Shown here: one piece after another, positions 14,802-23,165 of the stretch
Layout of the letters: each line of letters opens with the position of its first letter
How positions within the stretch are numbered: position 1 is the first letter of the stretch
From: Eubacterium sp. UBA5416
GTDB lineage: Bacteria > Bacillota > Clostridia > Lachnospirales > Lachnospiraceae
Direction of reading: 5' to 3'
DNA length: 33,437 bases
Assembly: GCA_002409525.1 (NCBI GenBank)
Contig: DHNM01000028.1
Span: 1 to 33,437 of the forward strand
Translations under genes and position numbers: made by a program
The notes under the pieces: generated by a model
Told to the model about the DNA's origin: nothing
What the model saw: the letters and a program-made list of their open reading frames with translations, nothing else
Databases searched by the model: none

Positions 14802-17486
14802 ATGACTGATGTAAATTATGATGTTTATTGTCAGCTGGCAAACGTGATCGACGGAAAAGAGCCAGACACTGAGAACGGGAGAAAATGGGAAGACCCATGG
14901 GTTCAGATTCTTGCAGAACTGGTGGACGAACGCAGGGCAAAAGTTTCTATGCTTTGCAAGCCTGTATATGAAACAGCTCAGGAGATTGCCGATCGATCTA
15001 AAATATCTGTGCAGGATATCGAAAGTGATCTTTACCGTGCTGCAGAGCAGGGCATCCTTATTGTCGTTGATAAAAACGGGACGGATATATTCAAGCTTTC
15101 AGGATGGGCTCCCGGAATCGCTGAGCACTGTCTGCTGACGCATGATATCGATGAAAAAAAGGTTGCGGTACTGTTCAAGCTACTTACCGGCGATGATCAA
15201 GCTGCTCTGCAAAAATATCAGAATATTCCGATGGGACGCGGAGCTCTGCGTGCAATTCCTATTGGAGAGTCAATTCAGGCGGATACAAAAATTTTATCTC
15301 ATGAACAGGTGAAGACTTATCTTGATCAGAGTGATTATTATTCTGTTGCCGACTGTGCCTGCCGTAAAGCAGCATATCTGACCGGCGATCCATGCGAGCA
15401 TCCGTGGGAAAATATGTGTTTACAGATCGGTGATGAAGCAGAGTATTACGTTCGTACGGGGCGTGCGAGAAGAGTAACTAGAGCGGAAGCGGAGATTTTA
15501 TTAAAAAAAGCAGAGAGAGAGGGGCTTGTACACCAGATTTTTAATAATGAAGGAGCAGAGACATCTTCCTTCATCTGTAATTGCTGCGGATGTTCCTGCA
15601 TGGGATTAAAAGATGAGAATACCACGCATTTACCGGACTTTAGCAGGAGTAATTTTGTTGCCGAGGTGGATCCGGAGAATTGTGTGGCCTGTGGTGCCTG
15701 CGTTGAAGTCTGTAATATGGGTGCGCTAAAGCTGGGAAATACATTCTGTGATATTGAGAAACAAACACCTGAAAATAAAAAAGATCCTGCCGAGGATTTC
15801 TGGACCATGGATGATACGGATCCTGAGTGGCTGAAACGCGTTATGGTTAATGACTATGGAACGAGTCCTTGTAAGACGAAATGTCCGGCGCACATTTCCG
15901 TTCAGGGTTATATCAGCAAAGCCGGAAATGGAAAATATGATGAGGCATTAAAAGTAATCAAGCGAGACAATCCATTTCCGGCAGTCTGTGGGCGCATCTG
16001 TCCGCACAGCTGTGAGGAAGAATGTACAAGGGCCAAGATTGATGAGGCTGTGGCTATCGATGATATCAAGAAATTTATAGCTGATAAAGAACTGGATCAA
16101 AACAACCGCTACATACCACCGGTATATGAAAATTATAAAGAAAAGGTTGCTGTCATCGGTTCGGGTCCCGCCGGCCTAAGCTGCGCCTATTATCTGGCTG
16201 CAGAAGGATATCCGGTAACGGTATTTGAAAAGCAGGATGTTCTGGGAGGTATGCTGACTCTTGGGATTCCTTTGTTCCGTCTTGAGAGAGAGATTATAGA
16301 TGCTGAGATTGACTGTTTACGTGAACTGGGAGTAGAGTTTAAAACAGGAATTGAAGTCGGACGCGATGTTACAATCAGCTGTCTGCGATATCAGGGTGGT
16401 TACAAAGCATTCTATGTCGCAGTCGGTGCACAGAACGGACGTAGTCTGAATGTTGAAGGGGAAGGTCTGGACGGCGTTATCTCCGGAGTTGACTTTCTAC
16501 GCAATGTATCTCTGGGACATATCCGAAAACTTCAGGGAAGAACAATTGTAATCGGAGGCGGAAATGTGGCAATTGATGTTGCTCGTTCGTCTGTTCGACT
16601 TGGCTCCGAGTCGACGGAATTGTTCTGCCTGGAACGAGATGAGGAAATGCCGGCTCTCGATGAAGAGAAAGATGAGGCATCTGGAGAGGGTGTCGGAATT
16701 CACAATTCATGGGCTCCCAAGCGCATATTGGGGAAAGAAGGTAAAGTAACCGGAGTTGAATTTATGCGATGCCTGTCAGTTTTTGACGAAAACAAACGCT
16801 TTGCGCCAAAGTATGATGAGACAGATACCAAAATTGTCAACTGCTCTAATGTACTCGTGTCCATCGGACAGTCCATGGAATGGGGAAGGCTTCTGGAAGG
16901 AAGCAGGGCTTCTCTGACCAGCAGAAAAACATTACAAGTTGAGAATATTACGTATCGTACGGATGAAGAGGATATCTTTGGCGGCGGTGATGCAGTGACA
17001 GGACCAAAGTTTGCCATTGATGCGATTGCTTCCGGAAAATCTGGTGCGGCATCCATCCACCGTTATCTGAGAAAAAGAAGTCTGACAAAACGCCGTGAAC
17101 GTGAATATTCGCCATTTGACAAGGAAATGGCAGACTACAGCAGTTTTGATACAATGCCTCGTCAGAGACCGGCAAATGTGGATCATGATGAAGCCAGGGC
17201 TACATTCAAAGATCTGAGAAGAGATCTGACGGAAGAACAGATACAAAGAGAAGCAAAGCGATGTCTGGGATGTGGAGTTACAATTGTAGATCCGTGGATG
17301 TGTATCGGATGTGGACTTTGCGCAACGAAATGTGAATTTGATGGAATCTCTCTCAAAAAAGTCAGTGAAGTTGGACCGGCTGACACACCAATGGACTATA
17401 TGACCGATGTGAAAAATTATGCAATGAACAGAAACAAGAAGATAGCTGCCAAATATGCGGCGGCCAGACAGGGAGGAGCAGAATAA
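14802..17486 (+). CDS. Multidomain Fe-S/FAD oxidoreductase with GltD-like module
   Basis: An 894-residue cytoplasmic electron-transfer protein. Residues ~40-95 look like a winged helix. Residues ~180-285 are a Cys-rich region (ADCACRK; CNCCGCSCM). A 4Fe-4S motif CVACGACVEVC follows near 293. Residues ~350-430 resemble the Fer4_20 domain at the front of GltD (CPAHISVQGYI; CGRICPHSCEEEC). Next come the FAD site IGSGPAGLSCAYYLA (~450) and the NAD(P) site VIGGGNVAIDVARSS (~581). The C-terminus has CLGCG (~819) and CIGCGLCATKC (~832). The GltD-like part should take electrons from NAD(P)H and pass them through Fe-S centres to an unknown partner. ATG 14802 is chosen because GGAG elements precede it; GTG 14790 overlaps the ribosome binding site. 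hypA- and hypB-like genes follow directly, as one operon. Confidence 0.85.
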   Translation: MTDVNYDVYCQLANVIDGKEPDTENGRKWEDPWVQILAELVDERRAKVSMLCKPVYETAQEIADRSKISVQDIESDLYRAAEQGILIVVDKNGTDIFKLSGWAPGIAEHCLLTHDIDEKKVAVLFKLLTGDDQAALQKYQNIPMGRGALRAIPIGESIQADTKILSHEQVKTYLDQSDYYSVADCACRKAAYLTGDPCEHPWENMCLQIGDEAEYYVRTGRARRVTRAEAEILLKKAEREGLVHQIFNNEGAETSSFICNCCGCSCMGLKDENTTHLPDFSRSNFVAEVDPENCVACGACVEVCNMGALKLGNTFCDIEKQTPENKKDPAEDFWTMDDTDPEWLKRVMVNDYGTSPCKTKCPAHISVQGYISKAGNGKYDEALKVIKRDNPFPAVCGRICPHSCEEECTRAKIDEAVAIDDIKKFIADKELDQNNRYIPPVYENYKEKVAVIGSGPAGLSCAYYLAAEGYPVTVFEKQDVLGGMLTLGIPLFRLEREIIDAEIDCLRELGVEFKTGIEVGRDVTISCLRYQGGYKAFYVAVGAQNGRSLNVEGEGLDGVISGVDFLRNVSLGHIRKLQGRTIVIGGGNVAIDVARSSVRLGSESTELFCLERDEEMPALDEEKDEASGEGVGIHNSWAPKRILGKEGKVTGVEFMRCLSVFDENKRFAPKYDETDTKIVNCSNVLVSIGQSMEWGRLLEGSRASLTSRKTLQVENITYRTDEEDIFGGGDAVTGPKFAIDAIASGKSGAASIHRYLRKRSLTKRREREYSPFDKEMADYSSFDTMPRQRPANVDHDEARATFKDLRRDLTEEQIQREAKRCLGCGVTIVDPWMCIGCGLCATKCEFDGISLKKVSEVGPADTPMDYMTDVKNYAMNRNKKIAAKYAAARQGGAE

Positions 17487-17492
17487 TACGAT

Positions 17493-17747
17493 ATGCACGA
17501 AATGACGATTGTGTTAAAAGTAGTTCGATCCATGGATGCATATGCAAAGAAGTTCCAGATTCCTGAAGTACGGGGAGTTGTGGTTGATATCGGACAAGAG
17601 TCCAGTGTTGTACCGGTTTTTTTTCGCTCCTGCTGGGACCCTGCTGTCGGAAAATCGGATCATCTTCAAAATGCAGACCTCGAACTACATGAGATTCCCC
17701 ATAGCAGGGATATCCAAATCAGGGAGATATTGGTAGATCAGACATAA
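17493..17747 (+). CDS. hypA: HypA-like nickel chaperone lacking the zinc loop
   Basis: An 84-residue protein with the HypA start MHEMTIV, whose His2 binds nickel in known HypA, and the family blocks RGVVVDIGQESSV and LELHEIP. Usual HypA is about 113 residues with a zinc ribbon of two CxxC pairs after the EIP block. Here EIPHSRDIQIREILVDQ passes straight from that block to the family C-terminus, so about 28 residues holding all four zinc cysteines are missing, in frame. The gene starts seven bases after the Fe-S flavoprotein stop, with a weakly placed GGAGG (16-base spacing), and is followed by hypB. It may be a functional reduced variant, keeping the nickel site, or a recent deletion allele. 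Confidence 0.75.
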   Translation: MHEMTIVLKVVRSMDAYAKKFQIPEVRGVVVDIGQESSVVPVFFRSCWDPAVGKSDHLQNADLELHEIPHSRDIQIREILVDQT

Positions 17748-17784
17748 CCGGATCTATGTGACGAAAGGAGATACAGCTATTTGT

Positions 17785-18453
17785 ATGGATAATTTTAAAG
17801 TAATTGAGATAAAGGAAAGTGTATTCAGGGATAATGACAAGGAAGCGGTTAAAGTCAGAGAAGAGTTGGAGAAACAGAATATTTTCCTGATGAATCTGAT
17901 GTCTTCTCCCGGATCAGGAAAGACGACCACGCTGATGCGGACGATTTCCATGTTAAAAGAGGATTTGCGAATCGGTGTTATGGAGGCGGATATTGATTCT
18001 GATGTCGATGCTAAGACAATATCAGAATCAGGGGCAAAAGTCATACAGTTACACACAGGTGGAGCATGTCATCTGACTGCCGATATGACGCATCAGGGAC
18101 TTTACCAGCTTGGTATGGAAGGTCTGGATCTGGTTTTTTTGGAAAATGTGGGGAATCTGGTATGCCCTGCGGAATTTGATACAGGAGCCAGTAAAAATGT
18201 GATGATTTGGTCTGTGCCTGAAGGGGACGATAAGCCCCTGAAGTATCCTCTGATGTTTTCAGTATGTGATGTAGTACTAATCAATAAAATTGATACGATT
18301 CGTGCATTTGATTTTGACATAGATCGGGCTTATTCGAATATCCGGATGAGAAATCCTAAGGCTGAAATCTTTCCTGTATCTGCTAAGACGGGAGAAGGCT
18401 TTGAGTCCTGGACGGACTGGATCAGGCGGAATGTGAGAGTACGTGACAAGTAA
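17785..18453 (+). CDS. hypB: HypB-like GTPase for nickel insertion
   Basis: A 222-residue G3E-family GTPase. P-loop SSPGSGKTT lies at residues ~41-49, Walker B/G3 is ENVGNLVCP, G4 is NKID (~166), and the G-domain metal site is the Cys-His of GGACHL (~92). The N-terminal CxxCGC nickel site of the E. coli protein is absent, as in many HypB. ATG 17785 is preferred; the in-frame GTG at 17758 has no ribosome binding site, whereas AAAGGAGA lies upstream of 17785, though at a long spacing. In known systems HypA and HypB deliver nickel to hydrogenase or urease. No nickel enzyme is visible here, so the client is open; the Fe-S flavoprotein just upstream or an enzyme elsewhere are options. A strong terminator follows. 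Confidence 0.9.
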   Translation: MDNFKVIEIKESVFRDNDKEAVKVREELEKQNIFLMNLMSSPGSGKTTTLMRTISMLKEDLRIGVMEADIDSDVDAKTISESGAKVIQLHTGGACHLTADMTHQGLYQLGMEGLDLVFLENVGNLVCPAEFDTGASKNVMIWSVPEGDDKPLKYPLMFSVCDVVLINKIDTIRAFDFDIDRAYSNIRMRNPKAEIFPVSAKTGEGFESWTDWIRRNVRVRDK

Positions 18454-18463
18454 ACTATAAAGC

Positions 18464-18510
18464 GAGTATGACATGAAAATTGCTTTTCCAAATGTCATAC
18501 TCAGTTTTTT
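18464..18510. terminator. Bidirectional terminator between hypB and the PucR-type gene
   Basis: GAGTATGACAT (18464-18474) pairs with ATGTCATACTC (18492-18502), followed by AG and a run of seven Ts. It separates two convergent genes; the T run overlaps the end of the minus-strand regulator. An A-rich side is only partly present on the opposite strand, so efficiency there is less certain. Confidence 0.8.
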
Positions 18511-19958
18511 TATTTAACGGTCATAATTTTAAAAGAAAGGTAAAGATATTCTCTTGTCCCTGCATCTTTTAAATCAATCCCGGTCAGTTCCCGGATTCTG
18601 TCCATTCTGTGCATCAGGGAATTGCGGTGCAGGGACAGTTGGCGTGCGGTGTTGGCAAGACTGCAGTTGTTAATGAGATAAGTGTATAATGTATGATACA
18701 GGTCACCTTTTCTTTTCTGATCATGATTTCTTAATATTGAGAGTGCCGGATGTACAGAGGCTTTGGTGGCTTTACTCTGAAGAATGCCGCAGATGTATTC
18801 CAGAGCGTATTCTTTGCAGTAATATACCTGGCCTTTCTTTTTTTTCGAGTACTGCAGGGCAATGTCACACTGCTCTGCACAGACTGCAAGCTGTAAGATG
18901 TCATGAAATTTAAAGCTGATCCCACAACAAGCGGCACTTTGTTTTAGTTCATACGATAAGATATCCATCATTTTGATTTCAGGAAGATAGAATAAATTAA
19001 CAAGTATGTAAATAGTCCCCTTCTGCAGGAATACGTAACAGTCTTCCAGAACATTTTCCAGTCTTGATAACAGTGGGTAGGTAATGTCTTTATATTCCGG
19101 CGGTATTAGTACTTTAGCCAATATTTTATCGTGTTCATGATTCCAGCCGGCTGTATATAATTTGTGATCAAGCTCATTTTCTGAGATGGGTTGTTCATTG
19201 ATCAAGTCCTTAAAAACAGCAGTTTCTTCACGCATAACTTTGGTATCAGTATTATGCGTCATCCAGAGCTCGACCAGGTCTCCAAAAATCTCCAAAAGCT
19301 GGAAATCCGCGTGCCTGATTTTACTGAAATATTCCAACATAATAATTCTGCCTGCCACATTTCCATGGGTGTATAACATGCGTTGGAGAAAGCGTTTATC
19401 AAAATATGGCAGGTTCAGAACTTCTACCTGGTGGCTGAACTTGGAACGATGCAGGTGATATTTCATTTGCTGCAGCTTATCCATTGAATTACTTCCGGTT
19501 TTGAGAAGGGTATCCCATTCATGGTCGATGTCGCCTACTCTGTATTTTGATGATAGAGCGATTGCCATATGGTTGGCATCATAAATGACCAGAGGTTCCT
19601 GAAAGACGGAGCTGCTTTCGTCAATCATATACTGCAAGTCGCATCCGTCCAGAATCGATTCATATAAACCATCTGCCCAGCTGTTATAAAAGTCAAAGGC
19701 ATCAAAGATATCGTTTAACGCGAGATCCATATCAGTTGTATTCAGTAAAATCATATCATGTCCGCTTACACAGATTACCTTATCATTTTCATTGGTTATA
19801 AATTCATTCGCCCCTGCAAGGTAAACATTTTGTTTTTCAATGTTAATATCTCCTGAAAGTATACGTGCACTTCGGAGGATCGGCTCCCCTCTTTCAATTT
19901 TGACAGCTGGCTGATATTTCTCTAACCAGTCTGCCAGTATCCACATGCTTAACTTCAT
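18510..19958 (-). CDS. PucR/CdaR-type transcriptional regulator
   Basis: A 482-residue cytoplasmic regulator. The C-terminal PucR-type helix-turn-helix is clear: HTLYTYLINNCSLANTARQL followed by LHRNSLMHRMDRIRELTGIDL. The N-terminal ~80 residues (ILADWLEKYQPAVKIERGEP, VICVSGHDMILL) resemble the PucR-like catabolite-sensing domain and the middle is a GAF-like or linker region. I chose the second ATG (19958) because the paralogous fragment at 3275 starts at the same MKLSMW and has no upstream ATG; the first ATG at 19970 has AAAGGA only two bases away. The gene is convergent with hypB and diverges from the URO-D genes, so it probably controls these across the ~200-bp intergenic region. Confidence 0.85.
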   Translation of the reverse strand: MKLSMWILADWLEKYQPAVKIERGEPILRSARILSGDINIEKQNVYLAGANEFITNENDKVICVSGHDMILLNTTDMDLALNDIFDAFDFYNSWADGLYESILDGCDLQYMIDESSSVFQEPLVIYDANHMAIALSSKYRVGDIDHEWDTLLKTGSNSMDKLQQMKYHLHRSKFSHQVEVLNLPYFDKRFLQRMLYTHGNVAGRIIMLEYFSKIRHADFQLLEIFGDLVELWMTHNTDTKVMREETAVFKDLINEQPISENELDHKLYTAGWNHEHDKILAKVLIPPEYKDITYPLLSRLENVLEDCYVFLQKGTIYILVNLFYLPEIKMMDILSYELKQSAACCGISFKFHDILQLAVCAEQCDIALQYSKKKKGQVYYCKEYALEYICGILQSKATKASVHPALSILRNHDQKRKGDLYHTLYTYLINNCSLANTARQLSLHRNSLMHRMDRIRELTGIDLKDAGTREYLYLSFKIMTVK

Positions 19959-20170
19959 GTTTTTTACCATTTTCCTTTATCATATATATTAGATTCAATT
20001 ATAGTGCTATATGCACACTTGTGTCAAAGTAAATATATATGTTATCAGATGTTTTGTACCTTTTTTGAGATAAAATTGTTTTATATAATAGAATGAAACA
20101 GTAGGTTATCCTATAAGTATATATGGGGCAGTTATCCTAATAATTAAAGTCCTGAGAGGAGAAGTATAAA

Positions 20171-21015
20171 ATGACGGAACGCGAAAATGCATTACGGGTA
20201 TATCACCATGAAAAACCAGCCCGGTACCTGTACCAGGGAAATATATACTCGATGATATTTTAAATTGGCGAAGCATTCCATTTCCAGAACCTGAAACATG
20301 GGATTGGAAAAGTATGGCTGAAATTGAATTGAAAGATTATGACGGTACGAAAGTCCTGACTTATTTTTGTGAGCAGGGGTTGTTTGACCGCCTGACGCAG
20401 CTGATGGGGTTTGAGAATGCGCTGATGTCGTTACTTCTTGAGCCGGAAGAATGCACCGAGTTCTTTGAACGAATGGCGGATTATAAGATTCAAATTATTC
20501 AACTTGTTGCAAAGTATTATCATCCGGATGTTTTTTTATACTCGGATGATATAGCAAAAGCAGATTCTCTTTTTATGAGCCCGGATACATATCGTGAATT
20601 GATTAAACCGAATCAGGCCAGGATCATTCATGCTATTATTGACAATGGAATGATTCCAGAGCAGCATACGTGTGGGAAATGCGAAGCGGTCATCGATGAT
20701 TATGTTGAAATTGGAATTCAATCTTTCTTCCCTGCACAGGCTTCCAATAATATCGTCGGAATCCAGAAAAAATATGGGGATCGTCTTATAATCAACGGAG
20801 GTTTTGACTCGCAAGGGCCTGCCGGGCTTCCAAACGCAGATGAACAGACCTTGCGGGAAGAGGGCCGGAGAACAGCAAGGGAATATGCCGTCAATGGCAG
20901 TTATATGTTTATTCCCATGGTAGGCGATATTATGTTCTCAACACCGGAACAGCAAAGGGCAATGGGGATTGTAAGCGAAGAATTCCGTAGAGAATGCAGG
21001 AAATTGGGTTTGTAA
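20171..21015 (+). pseudogene. URO-D-type methyltransferase, broken by deletion and frameshift
   Basis: ATG 20171 follows a GAGAGGAG site and begins MTERENALRVYHHEKPARY, aligning with the start of the intact neighbour (MSLTPRENYLNALTHKKTEW). After residue ~27 the frame hits a stop. Homology resumes in another frame near 20250 with DDILNWRSIPFPEPETWDWK, equivalent to residue ~77 of the neighbour, and runs to the end with the zinc motif HTCGKCE and a GGFDSQG block. About 45-50 residues of the N-terminal barrel are therefore lost together with a frameshift. The ATG at 20314 would give a 233-residue C-terminal piece but lies inside the domain without a convincing ribosome binding site. It was probably a corrinoid- or thiol-directed methyltransferase like its neighbour. 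A sequencing error could explain a frameshift but not the missing residues. Confidence 0.75.
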
Positions 21016-21043
21016 AATATAGGAAATCAAGGAGAAAATAGTC

Positions 21044-22060
21044 ATGAGTTTAACACCAAGAGAAAATTATTTAAACGCATTGACACATAAGAAAACAGAA
21101 TGGATCCCGACATTTTCCGTGGATTGTGCATGCGTAGGATTTGGAGCACTTTCCGGTCCATGGATTGAAAAAGGGCCGATGGGCGGCGGATATGATGGAT
21201 TTGGAGTGCGATGGGTGACACCTTCCTCGGGTGGAGGAGCAGCAATTCCGGCACCAAATGAATTTTTACTTGACTCAGACACAATAACAGACTGGAAGAG
21301 GATCATAAAGTTTCCAAATTTGGAGGAAGTTGACTGGAAAGGGATCGCAGAACAGGAATTTGCAATGGTTCATGCAGATCGTGAAAAGCAGGCAATTGAT
21401 TTTGGATGTGGGAATGGTGTCTATGAAAGGCTGGCATCATTTATGGGGTTTGAAGAGGCATTGATTGCACTGATGGAGGAACCGGAAGCTTGTTACGATT
21501 TGATGGAGGCAATTACTGACTATAAGATAGAATTTGCCAAGAAGGTAAAACAATATTATAATCCGGATATTTTTACAAATTATGATGATATTGCAACGGA
21601 AAGAGGACCGTTTATGTCTCCGGAAACCTATCGCAAATTGATTAAGCCACATCATAAACGCCTGTATGAAGAAGTAAAAAAACTTGGTATGATTCCGGTA
21701 CAGCATACATGCGGATACTGTGAACCTTTAATTGAGGATTTTATCGACACTGGAGCTGCGGCCTGGACCTCTGTTCAGCCAACAAATAATATTGAAAAAA
21801 TTCTCTCTAAATATGGAGATGAATTCGTTCTGATAGGCGGTTTTGACAGCAATGGGAAACCGGCACAAGCCGATGCAACTGTCGAAGAGAGGATGAAAGA
21901 GGTTCACAGATGCATGGATATCTATGGAAAATATCCCGGGTATATTTTCTTTGGGTTCGTTCTCGTAGATTCCATAGATCCAGAAGAAACAGGTAAAGCG
22001 TTGGCACCTATTTTTGAAGAAGCAAGCAGATATAGTCGTGAACTTGCAGCAAAAATTTGA
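21044..22060 (+). CDS. URO-D-family methyltransferase
   Basis: A 338-residue cytoplasmic enzyme of the uroporphyrinogen decarboxylase superfamily, in the branch with the zinc motif His221-x-Cys223 (VQHTCGYCEPLIEDF) used by corrinoid- and coenzyme-M-type methyltransferases such as MtaA/MtbA and some aryl-O-demethylase subunits. The motif for heme-precursor decarboxylation at the N-terminus is replaced, so it is not HemE. Other blocks are FGCGNGVYERLASFMGFEEAL, NYDDIATERGPFMSPETYR and LIGGFDSNGKP. AAGGAGA precedes the ATG. It follows the broken paralogue and is followed by a CobW-type GTPase 13 bases later. A cobalamin-dependent methyl transfer from a small methylated compound is a fair inference, but no corrinoid protein or activator gene is in the window. 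Confidence 0.8.
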   Translation: MSLTPRENYLNALTHKKTEWIPTFSVDCACVGFGALSGPWIEKGPMGGGYDGFGVRWVTPSSGGGAAIPAPNEFLLDSDTITDWKRIIKFPNLEEVDWKGIAEQEFAMVHADREKQAIDFGCGNGVYERLASFMGFEEALIALMEEPEACYDLMEAITDYKIEFAKKVKQYYNPDIFTNYDDIATERGPFMSPETYRKLIKPHHKRLYEEVKKLGMIPVQHTCGYCEPLIEDFIDTGAAAWTSVQPTNNIEKILSKYGDEFVLIGGFDSNGKPAQADATVEERMKEVHRCMDIYGKYPGYIFFGFVLVDSIDPEETGKALAPIFEEASRYSRELAAKI

Positions 22061-22073
22061 AAGGTTTTATAAT

Positions 22074-22700
22074 TTGAAGATTATAATTTTTGGAGGATTT
22101 CTAGGTTCTGGAAAAACCACTGTACTGCAGCAGATGGCACGTTTTCTGGCGGAACACGAAGCAAACAGCAAAGCAAATACAAAGGTTGTTATTGTTGAAA
22201 ATGAAATCGGCGAAGTCGGAATCGATGATCAGGTTTTAAAAAGTGCTGGCTTCAAGGTAAGTAATATTTTTTCCGGCTGTGTCTGCTGCACTCTTAAATC
22301 CGAACTGATTAAAAGTGTAAAAGAAATCCAGGAAAAGATGAATCCTTCATGGGTCGTGATTGAGGCGACAGGAGTGGCTTATCCTGGCAGCATAAGAAAA
22401 GCATTGGCGGAAAATTTAGGACTTGAAGCATATATCATAACAATTGCAGATGCCAGTAGATGGAAAAGGCTTGTAAATGCTATGCAAATTCTTGTTAGCG
22501 GTCAGTTGGAAGATAGTATGACGGTCCTGATCAATAAAACTGATCTGGTAGATGAAGATACTCTGGAGACTGTGAAAAGCAGCGTGATATCTTATCATGA
22601 TTCTGTTGAGGTATTTATGATATCAGCCAAACAAGGAATTCCGGAAGATGTACTCGAGAAAATAATGGGACATGTGGAGGAACAGCAAGATGGAAAATAA
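22074..22700 (+). CDS. CobW-like G3E GTPase (metal chaperone type)
   Basis: A 208-residue GTPase. P-loop FLGSGKTT lies at residues ~9-16, the metal-binding CxCC motif of the COG0523/CobW group is present (SGCVCCTLKSEL, ~67-78), then VIEATGVAYPG and G4 NKTD (~154). There is no C-terminal CobW_C domain. The homologous region begins at a TTG (22074), preceded by GAAAGG at good spacing and lying just after the methyltransferase stop; the longer frame from 22014 would overlap that gene and adds no conserved sequence. The next gene overlaps its stop by 11 bases. It likely loads zinc, cobalt or cobalamin for the methyltransferase next door. Confidence 0.85.
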   Translation: MKIIIFGGFLGSGKTTVLQQMARFLAEHEANSKANTKVVIVENEIGEVGIDDQVLKSAGFKVSNIFSGCVCCTLKSELIKSVKEIQEKMNPSWVVIEATGVAYPGSIRKALAENLGLEAYIITIADASRWKRLVNAMQILVSGQLEDSMTVLINKTDLVDEDTLETVKSSVISYHDSVEVFMISAKQGIPEDVLEKIMGHVEEQQDGK

Positions 22701-23112
22701 GATGGACATGGACACGATGGATCATAACCATGAATCTATTCCTGCCACTGAGCATACCTGTAATCAGGGGCATATTCATACCGGACTAAAGGCCTATATG
22801 CATGAGGGCGCTTCCGTGATATCCGCAGAATTAGAAGTTTATAATTCTGTGAAAGAAATAAGGCAGCAACTGACGACAGACATTGAAGAGTTGTCACACT
22901 GGGTAGATGTACACCATGGTATTGTGGGACATATCAAGGCATTTATAAAAGAAGGTGGCAATGGATATATGTTGTCAAGCACGGGTGAAGATGTACAATG
23001 TAAAGAGATTTCAGAATCAGTACTTCAGATTTCGATTGCGGTCATTGTGTTCCAGATTGATCTAAAACAAATAAAACAACAAATCGAGAAGATACTTGAA
23101 AAATATAAATAG
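22690..23112 (+). CDS. Small protein with His/Cys-rich N-terminus
   Basis: A 140-residue protein I do not recognise. The first ~35 residues are rich in potential metal ligands (MDMDTMDHNHES, EHTCNQGHIH). The remainder is a compact alpha/beta-like region (HWVDVHHGIVGHIKAFIKEGG) with a long amphipathic C-terminal helix (IDLKQIKQQIEKILEKY). No signal peptide or membrane segment is seen. GGAGG at 22676-22680 precedes ATG 22690 by nine bases, and the overlap with the CobW-like gene suggests tight coupling. It may be the metal-binding partner of that GTPase. It is the last gene of the methyltransferase operon and runs toward the convergent TetR gene 53 bp away. Confidence 0.7.
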   Translation: MENKMDMDTMDHNHESIPATEHTCNQGHIHTGLKAYMHEGASVISAELEVYNSVKEIRQQLTTDIEELSHWVDVHHGIVGHIKAFIKEGGNGYMLSSTGEDVQCKEISESVLQISIAVIVFQIDLKQIKQQIEKILEKYK

Positions 23113-23165
23113 GCGAATACAAGTGTCGACAAAGGGATGGAGTATTGAGATCTCAACATTCTGTT

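Noticed and set aside
16932..17498. 188-codon minus-strand open frame
   Set aside because: Antisense to the C-terminal Fe-S part of the large oxidoreductase; the composition is that of a shadow frame.
19959..20170. Cobalamin riboswitch before the methyltransferase genes
   Set aside because: No conserved B12-box-like sequence or recognisable fold was seen; only AT-rich sequence with a repeated TTATCCTA.
20314..21015. Independent 233-residue URO-D gene starting at 20314
   Set aside because: The ATG is inside the domain and a true start with ribosome binding site and matching N-terminus lies at 20171, so this is part of a broken gene.
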